Counted from the stretch's first letter, positions 38,091 through 49,412 are shown. The stretch: DNA of 64,000 bases from Musa acuminata AAA Group (GCF_036884655.1 NC_088355.1:39809001-39873000), one strand, 5' to 3'. Translations and numbers: made by a program. The notes: generated by a model not told the origin, from the letters alone.

Positions 38091-38323
38091 TTTTGGCCAG
38101 GGATTGATTGTTCAACCGTGCGTGGGCGCGGGCGGCTAGGTTGCTTTTATCCTGGGGAAGGTCAAAGGGCCGCCTCTTTTGGGAGTCGCCAGCTTTCGAG
38201 GCTGACATGATTAGCGCCTCCGTACTTTGCACCGCGCTGCCGTTAGCTACCACGTCAGGCGATATTTATGGCGAGGTGACATTTGCGTCCTCACAGCGTA
38301 CTTCCGGAGAGGAAGGGTCGCTG

Positions 38324-38332
38324 TTTAAATAG
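38324..38332 (+). promoter_or_regulatory. TATA-like box of the opposite-strand gene in the Tat element
   Basis: TTTAAATAG lies 115-123 bases upstream of the ATG at 38447, in otherwise GC-rich DNA. It is well placed to start transcription near 38355, opposite to the gag-pol transcript. Confidence 0.5.
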
Positions 38333-38446
38333 CGCACCGTCGGCTTCCTGCACGCGTTGGTACCTGCATTCGCTCAACTCTCTCTTTGGGCGACCTTGTT
38401 TCATACCCATCGGTTGCCCTACCCTCCTTTCCAAGACTTGGTAAGG

Positions 38447-39379
38447 ATGGCTTCTCTTTCTCTGCCCTCTTCTTCCTCACCTCCCGCTTCCGGTATCGTT
38501 GGAGAGGGGGCATTGCTGGCGAGTCCTCGCTCGTCGTTCGAGGAAAGGGCTGTCAAGGCCCTTGAATCGCTAATGTGGCCACATGACCTCGACTCAACTG
38601 TGAGCGAGTCGTTGCTTGGCTCCCTTCGGGATCGTTACGGTATCCCGGCGGAATTCACGCTCATTGCCCCCGAGCCGGGGCAGCGGGCGTATGATCCTAT
38701 ACCTAGGGGTTTCGCCCTAACCTTGGACGCCTTCGAGGCCGGGTTGCGCGTCCCACTCCATCTAGTCATAAACTCCGGTTTCTCGTGGTGGCGTATCTCC
38801 CCGTCTCAGATGGCGCCAAATTCCTGGCGCTATCTGGTGGCGTTCCTAGGGGAATGCTACTATGCTAAAATTCCCCCGAGCCGGTCTCTTTTCCTCTTCT
38901 GCTTCCGTCTATCCAGGGGGTCGGGGGGTTATTAACTGTTCGCCCGACCGGGCTTCCAGGTCAGCGGGGCTCCTTCCAGCAACAAGGGGTGGAAGGAGCA
39001 TTTCTTCTACATATGCCATCCGGAAGGTTGGATTTTTGGGCTCCGATGGGCGGCGCGCGCCGTCGATAATACTGCCCCGATTCTGGATGAGGAGGAGCTC
39101 CAGGCCCTTCGAAGATTGAAGGAGATCCTCCCGGCCTCTCGAGTCATCCAGAAGATGACCGAGGCATGGTTGGTCGAAGCGGGTCTGAGCCCGGTACCTC
39201 GAGGTATGCCTTAAAGAAGGTAGCGGCAGGCCTTCCTGTTTTTTGGTGTTCTAACCGAGGTCGGTGTTTTCGTGCAGAAATGGTGAACCTCACAGCTGTG
39301 CGCGAAGGGCATACTTGGTTGGCCACATCCCCGCGGCGTCTGACCGGCCCGGGCATCGGCACGAACGAGGCGCCGGTGG
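38447..39379 (+). pseudogene. Opposite-strand gene of the Tat element, 5' part (gypsy-type transposon domain)
   Basis: Encodes the conserved N-terminal domain of the extra protein found antisense in Tat elements (Pfam-type 'putative gypsy type transposon', Transposase_28-like). It starts MASLSLPSSSSPPASG. Diagnostic stretches are YDPIPRGFALTLDAFEAGLR, SQMAPNSWRYLVAFLGECYY and GWKEHFFYICHPEGWIFGLR. Exon 1 is 38447-39203, with an in-frame TAA at 38933-38935. The donor CGAG|GTATGC and acceptor GTGCAG give exon 2 from 39278 in the correct phase. The copia element is inserted at its end (AGCTC), so the gene continues at 47979. The role is unknown; such proteins have been suggested to act in element control or packaging. 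It is broken here by the stop and the insertion. Confidence 0.8.
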
Positions 39380-39384
39380 AGCTC

Positions 39385-40880
39385 TGTTGGGAAATCATTG
39401 GGGGCGACATCATATGCGCAGCGGAAGAACAAGAAAACAAAAATCCCCGATTCCCCAAAAAGATGTTCGTCGTCGTGCGAAGATTGGTGCGCAAAAATCC
39501 GCAAAAACACAAAACTGCGTATAGAGATTGTGTTACCTAGGGAGATCGTATATCCCTGTTTCCTTGCAGATCCTTAGGAGAGGGTGAAGGAGGTCAAGCG
39601 TCCTCCTCTCTAGCGGTGATCCACACAGCAGGGTTGCGACGACGCTCCTCAAAACTCCAGGCCTACTCTGAGGTGGAGAGGGAGAGGAGAATAGGAAGGG
39701 CAAGCAAAGACTCTAGCCTATGAGGCTGTGAATCCCTCCTATTTATAGAGATCCCGTGTCAAAACCCTAATGGGTCCTTTCCCTAGTGGGTATTGGATCT
39801 GCATCCAATAAGACAAGGGCTCCGTCGGATATCTCATATCCGAACCTCTACTCATCGCAATGCCTACCATATGTGTGTGACCCTCTAGGCCCAATATCGA
39901 GCTGGCCGTGAGTCATACCTGTCAGAACTCCTTCTAACTTAGTGAATTATTATCTCTGTAATAATTCACTCGACTCATCGACTACGGAAGTACTAGGCCA
40001 CTACGCCGTAGTCCCCAGACGATACAGGGGAATCCAATCCATTGGACCTGTTTGTCCTCAGTTACCATGTACCTATAGTTCCTCATCCATCTAATATCCC
40101 AGAGACCGTATATCGAGCATGGTGCTGTCAGACTCATACGGTTTCTACTCGAGTCTCGCTCTAATCGGATTCTCCCGGAGAACTCTTTCTCTCTCAACCC
40201 GAATGACCCTGGCCAGGGATTTGTCTGAGCAAGAACACATAGGATATTCCTCTCATGACGCCGAGAGTGGATGATCCTCTGTCGACACTCAATAGCCCTC
40301 GTAAGGTCGACTACCACTCCCAATGACCAGCTGTACTAGATCTGAGAACAGTCAAACCTATAAGTCTGGTATCAAAGAGTGGAGCACTCATACAGGACAT
40401 CCTTGGTGTCTCAAGTCTAAGGACCAGATACACCACTAGGACTATGGAATCGCTGTCTGACAATAAGGCATCATCAACCATCCAGCATTCCGTAAGCGGA
40501 TCAATCAGTGAACTCATTCTCCAATGAGCACCTGTACTGTATCCCTAGTGTCCCTACACGAGCAGCTATGAGACCAGCTACATCCATCATATGGACGGGT
40601 ATACAGCACACCAGTCTATCCGGTTATCACGATGTCCCTCTCGAGTAACCTATGACCGGGATTATTTAGGATATGTATTTAAAGGTGAATCGATCTCATT
40701 ATCGTGATCTCATCACGATCCGATTCCCATTGCACAAATCCAAGGACATCACAATATATATGCATTTATGCAATAGTTATAAAGTGATATACGCCAAAAT
40801 ATAATAAGCAAAAAGATTCTGTATCAAGTCACACGTGCCATCACTCACGTGATTGGCTTGCTGGGCACCTATGACTAGCA
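39385..40880 (-). repeat. 3' LTR of the copia element
   Basis: 1,496 bases, near-identical to 46478-47973. TG/CA termini; the CTATAAATAGG TATA box (minus) lies near 39738-39748. A 113-codon and a 68-codon frame occur identically in both LTRs and are not genes. Confidence 0.97.
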
Positions 40881-40893
40881 ATCTCCCACTTGA
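40881..40893 (-). promoter_or_regulatory. Polypurine tract of the copia element
   Basis: AAGTGGGAGAT on the minus strand sits directly before the 3' LTR. Confidence 0.75.
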
Positions 40894-40988
40894 CCTAAAG
40901 CCAATCACCTATGTGTCTGATCCCCATCAGACCCCTGTGACGCTCAAAGACAATCTGAGACAACGGCTTTGTCAGTGGATCTGCAATG

Positions 40989-41573
40989 TTATCTTCGGAT
41001 GGAACTCTTTCCACTGCTACATCTCCTCGGGTCACGATCTCTCTGATAAGGTGGAACCTCCTCAGAACACTTCTGATGAGACCCGGGTTCCCTTATTTGA
41101 GTAATCGCCCCGTAGTTGTCGCAATATAAGGAAGTCGGCTCCTCGTTACTCGGCACGACTCCCAAATCTATGATGAACTTCTTCATCCAGACTCCCTCCT
41201 TTACTGCATCCGATGCAGCAATATACTCCGCCTCTGTGGTCGAGTCAGCAGTGGTATCTTGCTTGGAACTCTACACTGCTCCTCCATTCAAGGTGTACAC
41301 ATACCCTGAATTCGACTTGCTATCATCGACATCAGACTGAAAACTTGAGTCAGTGTAGCCTTCAACCTTAAGGCTATTACCTCCATATACTAGTAAAAGA
41401 TCCTTAGTCCTTCTCAAGTACTTAAGGATACACTTTACTGCTTTCCAGTGCTCTAAGCCTGGATCCGCCTGATACCTGCTCGTGACACTCAGAGCATGCG
41501 CTATATCAGGCCTAGTACATAGCATGGCATACATGATAGACCCTATTGCTGAGGCATAAGGTATCATATTCAT
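40989..41573 (-). pseudogene. Copia RNase H and end of reverse transcriptase, broken
   Basis: Continuation of pol in a different frame from the long upstream frame. It starts [20 protein letters not shown], a hallmark of the copia reverse transcriptase/RNase H junction, and passes SVTSRYQADPGLEHWKAVK and GYTDSSFQSDVDDSKSNSGY. A stop follows YTLNGGAV at about 41271, the frame resumes through TEAEYIAASDA (RNase H core), and near 41065 it shifts again after the CDNYGAITQ segment. At least three separate lesions, probably small deletions, make the RNase H region unusable in this copy. Confidence 0.88.
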
Positions 41574-44500
41574 GTTTGCCCTTTGGAATTTTCCATGCCA
41601 AACCTTTTGACAATGGTTTCTATGTACCTGGACTGGGACAAGCCAAGCATCCTTTTGGATCTATCTCTATAGATTCTAATCCCCAAGATATAGGATGCTT
41701 CCCCTAAGTCATTTATGGAGAAGTGTCTAGATAACCAAGTCTTTACTGTGGATTGCATTTCTACATCATTCCCAATGATGAGGATGTCATCCACATATAA
41801 CACCAAAAAGCTAATAGCGCTCCCTCTTACCTTTCTGTATACACAAGGCTCATCTTCGTTCTTAACGAAGTCATAAGATCTGATTGCCTCATCAAATCTT
41901 ATGTTCCAACTTCGGGAAGCTTGCTTTAGTCCATAAATGGATCTAAGCAACCTACACACCTTATCTGGGCAGTTCTTGGACACGAATCCCTCAGGTTGCA
42001 TCATATACACCTCCTCCTCCAGGTTCCCGTTGAGGAATGTGGTTTTCACATCCATCTGCCAGATCTCATAATCATAGTGTGCTGCAATAGCCAATAGAAT
42101 TCTGATGGATTTTAGCATTGCTACGGGTGAGAAAGTTTCGTCGTAGTCAACATCTTGCCTTTGACGATACCCCTTAGCCACTAGCCTTGCTTTATAGGTC
42201 TCTACCTTTCCATCTACTCCGATCTTTTTCTTAAAGATCCACTTGCAACCGATGGGTACAATACCTTCGGGTGCATCAACTAGGTTCCAAACCTTATTGG
42301 AGTACATAGAATCCATCTCAGAATTCATGGCTTCTTTCCACTTCCCGGAGTCTATACTCATAATAGCCTCCTCGTAGGTCTGAGGATCAATATCCTCTAC
42401 ATCCTCTGCTCTAATATGTCCCACATATCTCTCAGGAGGATGGGATACTCTATCAGACCTGCGTAAAGTTGATACTTGTGTATTAGGTACCTGAACAGAC
42501 TCGGGCTGTAGAGTGGTGCTTGAGCTTGGTTCCCTAACTTCGCTCAACTCTATCATTCTCCCACTGTCTCCGCCAAGAATGTGTTCCTTCTCAAGAAACA
42601 CTGCTCTCTTAGCTACAAAGACCTTTTGGTCCTCGAGATGATAGAAATAATACCCACAAGTTTCCTTAGGGTATCCCACAAATTTGCATCGCTGTGTCCT
42701 TGATTCTAACTTATCGGGGTTGTGTCTTTTAACATGGGCAGAACAGCCCCAAATCTTAACAACCTTAAGATCAGGCTTCTTCCCTTTCCATATCTCATAT
42801 GGTGTAGACACTACCGACTTAGTTGGAACTCTGTTCAGAAGGTAAGCTGCGGTTTCTAGGGCATATCCCCAGAATGAGATGGGTAGGTCAGCGAAACTCA
42901 TCATGGACCGTACCATATCTAATAATGTACGATTTCTCCTTTCAGAGACACCATTGAGCTGAGGTGTATAAGGAGGTGTCCATTGGGATAATATCCCATG
43001 GTCCTTGAGGAAGTGAGTAAACTCTGTACTTAAGTACTCACCTCCTCGATCTGATCGAAGAGTTTTGATACTCTTTCCAGTCTGGTTCTCCACCTCATTC
43101 TTATACTCTCTGAATTTCTCAAAGGCCTCGGACTTGTACTTCATTAAGTACACATATCCATACCTTGAGAAATCATCAGTAAATGTAATGAAGTAGGAGT
43201 AACCTCCAATGGCATGAGTTGACATGGGTCCACATACATCACTATGTATGAGTTCCAACAACTCAGTGGCTCTCTCTCCAGTTCCACTAAATGGAGAGTT
43301 GGTCAGTTTTCCACGAATGCAAGGCTCACAAGTTGCATATGACACATAGTCGAATGGATCTAAATATCCATCATTTAGCAACTTTTGAATCCTTTTTCCA
43401 TGGATGTGACCTAGCCTACAATGCCACAGGTATGCATTGTTCACCTCATCTCGTTTCCTCTTAGACACATTTACATTCATGATATGTGGAGTGGTGTCTA
43501 ACATAAATAAACCATTATGCAATGTTCCTTTCGTGATGATCTTATCATCTAATAATATCGAACAACCATTGTTCTCAAAAACAAATTTATATCCACTAAC
43601 TGTTAAACATGAAATGGAAATAATGTTTTTGATAATAGAAGGAACAAAATAACATGCATCTAATGCAATAAAAGCTCCACTAGGCAGATGTAGAGCGACC
43701 TCGCCAACAGCTAATACAGCAACTTTTGCTCCATTACCCATCTTTAGGTCCATCTCGCCTCTCTCTAGTCTCCTAGGCCTTGCCAGAACCTGCAATGAAT
43801 TGCATATATGATAAGCACTACCGGTATCTAATACCCATGTGTTATCATAAGAGTCTGACAAATGGAGACTGATCATGAATGTACCTGAAGCTTCATCAAG
43901 CTTTTGTTTCGCCCTCACTGCAAGGTACTCTTTGCAGTTTCTCTTCCAGTGCCCATCTTTACCACAGTGGAAGCACTGGCCTTTGTCCTTTGTTGGGTCT
44001 TTCTTAGCAACCTTTGCTTTACCTTGTTTGCCCTTGCCCTTTCCCTTCTTAAGGGACCTTTCTGCTTTCCTTTTCTTTCTGGTCTCACCAGTATAGAGAA
44101 CTGGCTTCTCTTTCTTAATAGTACTCTCTGCCTCCCTCAACATATTGAGGAGCTCTGGGAGAGTCACCTCAAGCTTGTTCATATTAAAATTCATTATGAA
44201 CTGTGAAAAGGAATCTGGTAGGGACTGAAGCACAATGTCCACACACAAGTTATCCTCTAGGACCATTCCTAGACCTGTGAGTTTCTCTATCCACTCAATC
44301 ATCTTTAGGACATGGTTCTGAACCGGTGTCCCCTCAGTCATCCTAGCGCGGAAAAGGCTCTTGGATATCTCATATCGTTGAGTCCTTCCCTGTTCCTCAA
44401 ACAATTTACGGACATGTAGGAGAATGGATCTGGCATCCATCTTTTCATGTTGTCTCTGTAACTCTGGAGTCATAGAGCCCAACATATAGCACTGAGCAAG

Positions 44501-44704
44501 AGTGGAGTCATCAATGTACTTCACGTAGCGAGCGATCTCATCCTCGCTTGCCCCTTCTTCGGGCGTAGGCATCACTGTATCAAGGACGTACACGATTTTT
44601 TCCGCTGTGAGAACAATTCTCAAGTTACGGAGCCAATCCGTATAATTTGGACCAGTGAGGCGGTTGACATCAAGTATGCCACGTAAGGGATTTGAAAGCG
44701 ACAT
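41570..44704 (-). CDS. Copia gag-protease-integrase-reverse transcriptase polyprotein (3'-truncated)
   Basis: A single open frame of 1,044 residues from the ATG at 44704 ([20 protein letters not shown]), chosen because it matches copia gag starts; an in-frame ATG 12 codons upstream also exists. Order: UBN2-type gag (about 20-200), CCHC zinc knuckle [14 protein letters not shown] (244-257), protease [12 protein letters not shown] (290-301), integrase with [10 protein letters not shown] and CEPCIRGK zinc site and DDFSRYGYV core, then RVT_2 reverse transcriptase with the [10 protein letters not shown] active site. The frame ends after [11 protein letters not shown], where copia polyproteins normally continue into RNase H. 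About 70 bases of usual sequence are missing at the break. Gag through most of reverse transcriptase looks intact. Confidence 0.93.
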   Translation of the reverse strand: MSLSNPLRGILDVNRLTGPNYTDWLRNLRIVLTAEKIVYVLDTVMPTPEEGASEDEIARYVKYIDDSTLAQCYMLGSMTPELQRQHEKMDARSILLHVRKLFEEQGRTQRYEISKSLFRARMTEGTPVQNHVLKMIEWIEKLTGLGMVLEDNLCVDIVLQSLPDSFSQFIMNFNMNKLEVTLPELLNMLREAESTIKKEKPVLYTGETRKKRKAERSLKKGKGKGKQGKAKVAKKDPTKDKGQCFHCGKDGHWKRNCKEYLAVRAKQKLDEASGTFMISLHLSDSYDNTWVLDTGSAYHICNSLQVLARPRRLERGEMDLKMGNGAKVAVLAVGEVALHLPSGAFIALDACYFVPSIIKNIISISCLTVSGYKFVFENNGCSILLDDKIITKGTLHNGLFMLDTTPHIMNVNVSKRKRDEVNNAYLWHCRLGHIHGKRIQKLLNDGYLDPFDYVSYATCEPCIRGKLTNSPFSGTGERATELLELIHSDVCGPMSTHAIGGYSYFITFTDDFSRYGYVYLMKYKSEAFEKFREYKNEVENQTGKSIKTLRSDRGGEYLSTEFTHFLKDHGILSQWTPPYTPQLNGVSERRNRTLLDMVRSMMSFADLPISFWGYALETAAYLLNRVPTKSVVSTPYEIWKGKKPDLKVVKIWGCSAHVKRHNPDKLESRTQRCKFVGYPKETCGYYFYHLEDQKVFVAKRAVFLEKEHILGGDSGRMIELSEVREPSSSTTLQPESVQVPNTQVSTLRRSDRVSHPPERYVGHIRAEDVEDIDPQTYEEAIMSIDSGKWKEAMNSEMDSMYSNKVWNLVDAPEGIVPIGCKWIFKKKIGVDGKVETYKARLVAKGYRQRQDVDYDETFSPVAMLKSIRILLAIAAHYDYEIWQMDVKTTFLNGNLEEEVYMMQPEGFVSKNCPDKVCRLLRSIYGLKQASRSWNIRFDEAIRSYDFVKNEDEPCVYRKVRGSAISFLVLYVDDILIIGNDVEMQSTVKTWLSRHFSINDLGEASYILGIRIYRDRSKRMLGLSQSRYIETIVKRFGMENSKGQT

Positions 44705-46463
44705 TTTCTGAAAATAAAGATGTAGCAAAATGAATAACATGCAGATTTTGCAAGAAATAAACTATCAAGATATGGACTTCTATCTTAATATGCTCCCACT
44801 ATTTTACTAACGAGTCACGCGACACCCTCAGCACGTGAAACGGAAATCTCTGGCAGACTTCTAGTGGGGATCAGGATCCAATCAGCGTCTTAGTGTAACC
44901 TCGAGGGACTCGACCAATCACACTAAGCCTAAAAGGTAGGCAACTCTTACCGATCACAACTCCTTGTGATTCCCGTCCTGTTCGGCCTCCGAATCACCAT
45001 GGCCTCGAGGGACTCGACCAACCATGATGCTCGGTTAAGTCAACACCTTCGTTACAAGATGAGTCTGATTTGATGATATACCCTCGAGGGACTCGACCAA
45101 GCATACCATGTCCTCAGGTCACCGGTGACATCTCTATGTCGTAAGCAAGATAGCGAATCGCGATATAGGTGAGTCTCGAGGGACTCGACCAACTCAACCT
45201 ACACCGGGATTCGGTTCCTACTCATAACGATGGAAGGCCACGTGGGTCAATCTAATTGCCTCACGTTTACCGACTTAATATTATCGAGAGATGTTTCTAT
45301 AATTTGGTCTCCTAATATGACATGTCACACATATACATATTTAATATATATCTACATCGCATGCAAATATATATACTTATCTAGTATGTGTATAAGCAAT
45401 CACATCAGATGATCATGGACCACAACCTAATATGATTAGGCCCGAGCCAGTAGGCCTAATCACTCACATCAAGATCTATGTGTGCAACGGTGCATCTCCA
45501 TGCCCTGTGATCGTCCATCTCGTCCTCGTCGGTTTCGTCGACATCTTGATGCATCTCCATGCATCATGATCGTCCGTCTCGTGGGTCCTGCTGTCGCATC
45601 CACGCTCCCGCTGCGCCTCCTCATGTGATTACAACTTAATCATGGGCACGCAGGCCCGACAATAAACGAGAAATATAATGGAGGTTCGCAGACCTCAATA
45701 ATAATAATCACAAGTACACACATCACACGGTCCATGATCATCCGTCCACACATCATACATCACATGTATAAATAATCATCATCATGTAGGACTACTAGAT
45801 AATAAAAAATAATAATCAACTAAACCTTTTAATTAATTAATATTTTTCTGAAATCAGGGACATGTAGGGAATTTCTCAATTCCTAAGGGTATTTTCGTAA
45901 TTTGGACAAAAGACAGAAACTGGAATTTCTCAAATTCCGAGGGGCAAAACTGTCTTTTTCCCAGAAAACCCTAATGCCCTTTCCCCTTTTCGCTGCTGCC
46001 GCCGCCGCCACCCAGCCGGCGGCGGCCTGTGCGGCGAGGGGCGGGGCGCTGCCCTCGCCTGCGGGCGTCGCCGCCTCCGCGGGCAGTTCTGCCGGCGAGG
46101 CAGCGCCCGCAGGCGGTGCTGCCTCGCTGGCGGCCGCCCCTTACGGGGTTTTTGCCCGTGGGAGCAGCGGCCACAGGCGCCGCTGCCCTGCGGTGCCTCA
46201 GCCCTCGCTGCCAGCCCCGCCGGCCGCAAGCCTGCTGCAAGCAGGCCGCCGGCCGGCTGCTGCAGGCACAGCGCTTGCGCATGCGCCGGCGCTGTGCTGC
46301 CTGGCTGCGACTGCGGCTGCCGCTGCAGGTGGCTGCAGGCATGCAGATCGAGGGCAGCAACTGTTGCTGCCCTTCCTCGCTTTTGCGTCAACGATTTTGA
46401 CGTCAATATTCTTCCTAAACACAATACACGCAGTTCAAAACCAATCATTCGCACGAACAACCT
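44705..46463 (-). other. Copia 5' leader region
   Basis: The 1.76 kb between the gag start and the primer-binding site is non-coding. From the gag end it holds four spaced copies of a 17-base motif (44901-45192), an AT-rich stretch with an imperfect 75-base repeat near 45490-45590, then a very GC-rich low-complexity block (about 45960-46390) rich in GCC/GCG triplets. Open frames crossing that block on both strands are alanine/arginine-rich and probably chance. Confidence 0.7.
44901..45192. repeat. Four spaced copies of a 17-bp motif in the copia leader
   Basis: TCGAGGGACTCGACCAA occurs exactly at 44901, 45005, 45084 and 45176, with intervals of 104, 79 and 92 bases. The sequences between copies are unlike each other. 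TCGAGGGACTCGA is nearly palindromic. Confidence 0.95.
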
Positions 46464-46476
46464 GGCTCTGATACCA
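46464..46476 (-). promoter_or_regulatory. Copia primer-binding site (initiator tRNA-Met type)
   Basis: TGGTATCAGAGCC on the minus strand starts one base inside the 5' LTR edge. It matches the usual primer-binding site complementary to initiator tRNA-Met. Confidence 0.92.
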
Positions 46477-46477
46477 C

Positions 46478-47973
46478 TGTTGGGAAATCATTGGGGGCGA
46501 CATCATATGCGGAGCGGAAGAACAAGAAAACAAAAATCCCCGATTCTCCAAAAAGATGTTCGTCGTCGTGCGAAGATTGGTGCGCAAAAATCCGCAAAAA
46601 CACAAAACTGCGTATAGAGATTGTGTTACCTAGGGAGATCGTATATCCCTGTTTCCTTGCAGATCCTTAGGAGAGGGTGAAGGAGGTTAAGCGTCCTCCT
46701 CTCTAGCGGTGATCCACACAGCAGGGTTGCGACGACGCTCCTCAAAACTCCAGGCCTACTCTGAGGTGGAGAGGGAGAGGAGAATAGGAAGGGCAAGCAA
46801 AGACTCTAGCCTATGAGGCTGTGAATCCCTCCTATTTATAGAGATCCCGTGTCAAAACCCTAATGGGTCCTTTCCCTAGTGGGTATTGGATCTGCATCCA
46901 ATAAGACAAGGGCTCCGTCGGATATCTCATATCCGAACCTCTACTCATCGCAATGCCTACCATATGTGTGTGACCCTCTAGGCCCAATATCGAGCTGGCC
47001 GTGAGTCATACCTGTCAGAACTCCTTCTAACTTAGTGAATTATTATCTCTGTAATAATTCACTCGACTCATCGACTACGGAAGTACTAGGCCACTACGCC
47101 GTAGTCCCCAGACGATACAGGGGAATCCAATCCATTGGACCTGTTTGTCCTCAGTTACCATGTACCTATAGTTCCTCATCCATCTAATATCCCAGAGACC
47201 GTATATCGAGCATGGTGCTGTCAGACTCATACGGTTTCTACTCGAGTCTCGCTCTAATCGGATTCTCCCGGAGAACTCTTTCTCTCTCAACCCGAATGAC
47301 CCTGGCCAGGGATTTGTCTGAGCAAGAACACATAGGATATTCCTCTCATGACGCCGAGAGTGGATGATCCTCTGTCGACACTCAATAGCCCTCGTAAGGT
47401 CGACTACCACTCCCAATGACCAGCTGTACTAGATCTGAGAACAGTCAAACCTATAAGTCTGGTATCAAAGAGTGGAGCACTCATACAGGACATCCTTGGT
47501 GTCTCAAGTCTAAGGACCAAATACACCACTAGGACTATGGAATCGCTGTCTGACAATAAGGCATCATCAACCATCCAGCATTCCGTAAGCGGATCAATCA
47601 GTGAACTCATTCTCCAATGAGCACCTGTACTGTATCCCTAGTGTCCCTACACGAGCAGCTATGAGACCAGCTGCATCCATCATATGGACGGGTATACAGC
47701 ACACCAGTCTATCCGGTTATCACGATGTCCCTCTCGAGTAACCTATGACCGGGATTATTTAGGATATGTATTTAAAGGTGAATCGATCTCATTATCGTGA
47801 TCTCATCACGATCCGATTCCCATTGCACAAATCCAAGGACATCACAATATATATGCATTTATGCAATAGTTATAAAGTGATATACGCCAAAATATAATAA
47901 GCAAAAAGATTCTGTATCAAGTCACACGTGCCATCACTCACGTGATTGGCTTGCTGGGCACCTATGACTAGCA
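46478..47973 (-). repeat. 5' LTR of the copia element
   Basis: 1,496 bases, partner of 39385-40880. Contains the TATA box (minus, near 46831-46841) and drives gag-pol. Confidence 0.97.
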
Positions 47974-47978
47974 AGCTC

Positions 47979-49160
47979 GAGGCCGGCCATCCTCGAAAAA
48001 GGCCAAGGTTGCTGCCTCGAAGAAACCGACTCCCCCGAGGGCTTGGGCGTGTGAAGTGGCAGCGGAGCCGGGCTCGCGCGACCGGCGAAGGGGGCATGGC
48101 CGGGGCGAGGCCGGTCCGAGCAACGAGGGGGCGGGGAAAGCGCCCAGGGAGCCCTCAATTCGGGACTTGTGTCGTTTGCCCGCGGGGGCGTCGAACAAAT
48201 CCTACCAGGCGCGCCTGATGGGCGAGCTTTCGGAGGGCCAACTCTCCGATCGGTTGGTGGCCCGTTGGGGGGGCTGACCCGCGAGACCCGGGTATGGGCT
48301 GACAGGGAAACTGTAGCCGCATTCATCCGAGGAGGGCTTCATCCAGATATGGCTCGCGAGCTGTACACCATGCCCTCGGATGTCTTGCTTGGTAAATCCA
48401 TGAAGTCATTGCTGTGGGTAAGCGTCTCGCTATTGAATCCCGACTTCCAGTTTGTCCAAGAGTGGTCCTGACCTTTCTTCTGCAGGGCCAACACTATGCG
48501 ATGGCGTTGGTGGATCGCGTGCGTGATGCGGGTCAGGCCCTAGGCATCCTGTGCGACCGGAATGCTGAGCTGGGCAAGCAGCTCGAGGAGGTCCGCGCGG
48601 GGGCAGCTCCGGAGGCGGTTGTAGCGGCCGAGCAGCGCTCTTCGGAGCTCGAGGCGGAGGTGATGCGCCTCCTCCAATCTGAGGCGGGGGCGATCGATCA
48701 GCGTATGTCGGCGCTGGAGGCTGAAGTCCTTCGCTTGAAGTCTAAGGCGAAGGCGGCTGAGGAGGAGAAGGAGGGTCTCCAGGGGCTCCTAAGGGTGACA
48801 CAGAACGAGGCTCGCCTGGCCCGGAGCGAGGCGGTCACCCTGACTCAGAAGTTGGAGGGGGTCCTAGCTGAGGCGAAGGGGGCCTCAGAGGCTCTGGCTG
48901 TCGACCGGGATCGGCGGTCAGAAAAGGACAAAGAAATAATTGAAGCCTATAAGCAATCCTCAGGCTTCCAGCTCGGGCTGGTCCGGTCAGGGCAGGTCAC
49001 CTATGAGTACGGGTACCGGATCGCCCTAGGTCGGTTCTAGACGCGCCATCCTGGGCTGGAAGTCGAGGTGGATCCTTTTTCCTCGCATCCCGAGGATTTA
49101 GACGTAGATATGCCGAATGAGGTTCCCTTCGAAGATAGCGTCGGGGGTTCCGACGGTTAG
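47979..49160 (+). pseudogene. Opposite-strand gene of the Tat element, 3' part (coiled coil)
   Basis: Resumes the gene interrupted by the copia insertion. First a basic, low-complexity linker (SSKKAKVAASKKPTPPRAWA), then GGLTRETRVWADRETVAAFI and the exon end KSMKSLLW at 48417 (donor GTAAGC). The next exon starts at 48486 after CTGCAG. It encodes a long coiled coil (about 48540-48950; heptads such as SELEAEVMRLLQSE and SALEAEVLRLKSKAKAAEEE) and a conserved tail, GFQLGLVRSGQVTYEYGYRI. A TAG at 49038-49040 interrupts it; the same frame then runs to TAG at 49158-49160. A frameshift just after the copia insertion and a G-run frameshift near 48273 also break it. Linker, coiled coil and GxxxGL...YEYGYR tail recur in plant 'gypsy-type transposon' proteins. 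Confidence 0.78.
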
Positions 49161-49268
49161 GGTAGAATTTTGAGGTCAGCTCGGCTGAGCTGGGGTCGAG
49201 TCCTGTAATCTATTTTTTGTAATCCTCGAGTCCTGTTACAGTCGAGTCTTGTAATTCCCTGTTTCTGA

Positions 49269-49274
49269 AATAAA
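49269..49274 (+). terminator. Poly(A) signal of the opposite-strand gene
   Basis: AATAAA lies 108 bases past the final stop codon of the opposite-strand gene, in a T-rich, TGTAAT-containing context typical of plant 3' ends. Confidence 0.55.
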
Positions 49275-49329
49275 GAAGACTTTTCTTCTCATACGTTGTT
49301 TAGCTTCAAAAAGCGAAAAGCTCCATACT

Positions 49330-49412
49330 CGGACGACAAACTTCCTCTTCTTTAGACGAAAAACTTCTTCCCTTAGGCGAAAAACTTCTTCTTTCTCAGA
49401 CGAAAAACTTCT
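49330..49412 (-). repeat. Repeated pol-terminus motif (3-4 copies)
   Basis: On the minus strand AAGAAGTTTTTCGTC, which encodes the last pol residues KKFFV, is followed by two close copies (AAGAAGTTTTTCGCC and AAGAAGTTTTTCGTC) and a diverged AGGAAGTTTGTCGTC, about 25 bases apart. Confidence 0.85.

Larger units (their letters stand above)
39385..47973 (-). mobile_element. Ty1/copia LTR retrotransposon, recently inserted
   Basis: 8,589 bases with target duplications AGCTC (39380-39384 and 47974-47978) and two LTRs of exactly 1,496 bases. By eye I find about five single-base differences between the LTRs, so insertion is recent. Minus-strand order: 5' LTR (46478-47973), tRNA-Met-type primer-binding site, a 1.8-kb leader, gag-protease-integrase-reverse transcriptase (domain order typical of copia), a broken RNase H, a polypurine tract and the 3' LTR. 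It is inserted in the opposite-strand gene of the Tat element. An Angela/Tork-like lineage is possible but not certain. Confidence 0.97.

Noticed and set aside
39982..40323. 113-codon frame occurring identically at 47075-47416
   Set aside because: It is LTR sequence of the copia element present in both LTRs, not a gene.
44901..45192. CRISPR-like array of four exact short repeats
   Set aside because: Spacers are unequal (62-87 bases), the repeat is 17 bases, and it lies in the leader of a plant copia element. It is a retrotransposon repeat.
45902..46471. 189-codon Ala/Pro-rich plus-strand frame and opposing frames
   Set aside because: Low-complexity GC-rich leader of the copia element; frames open on both strands because stop codons are rare in such sequence.
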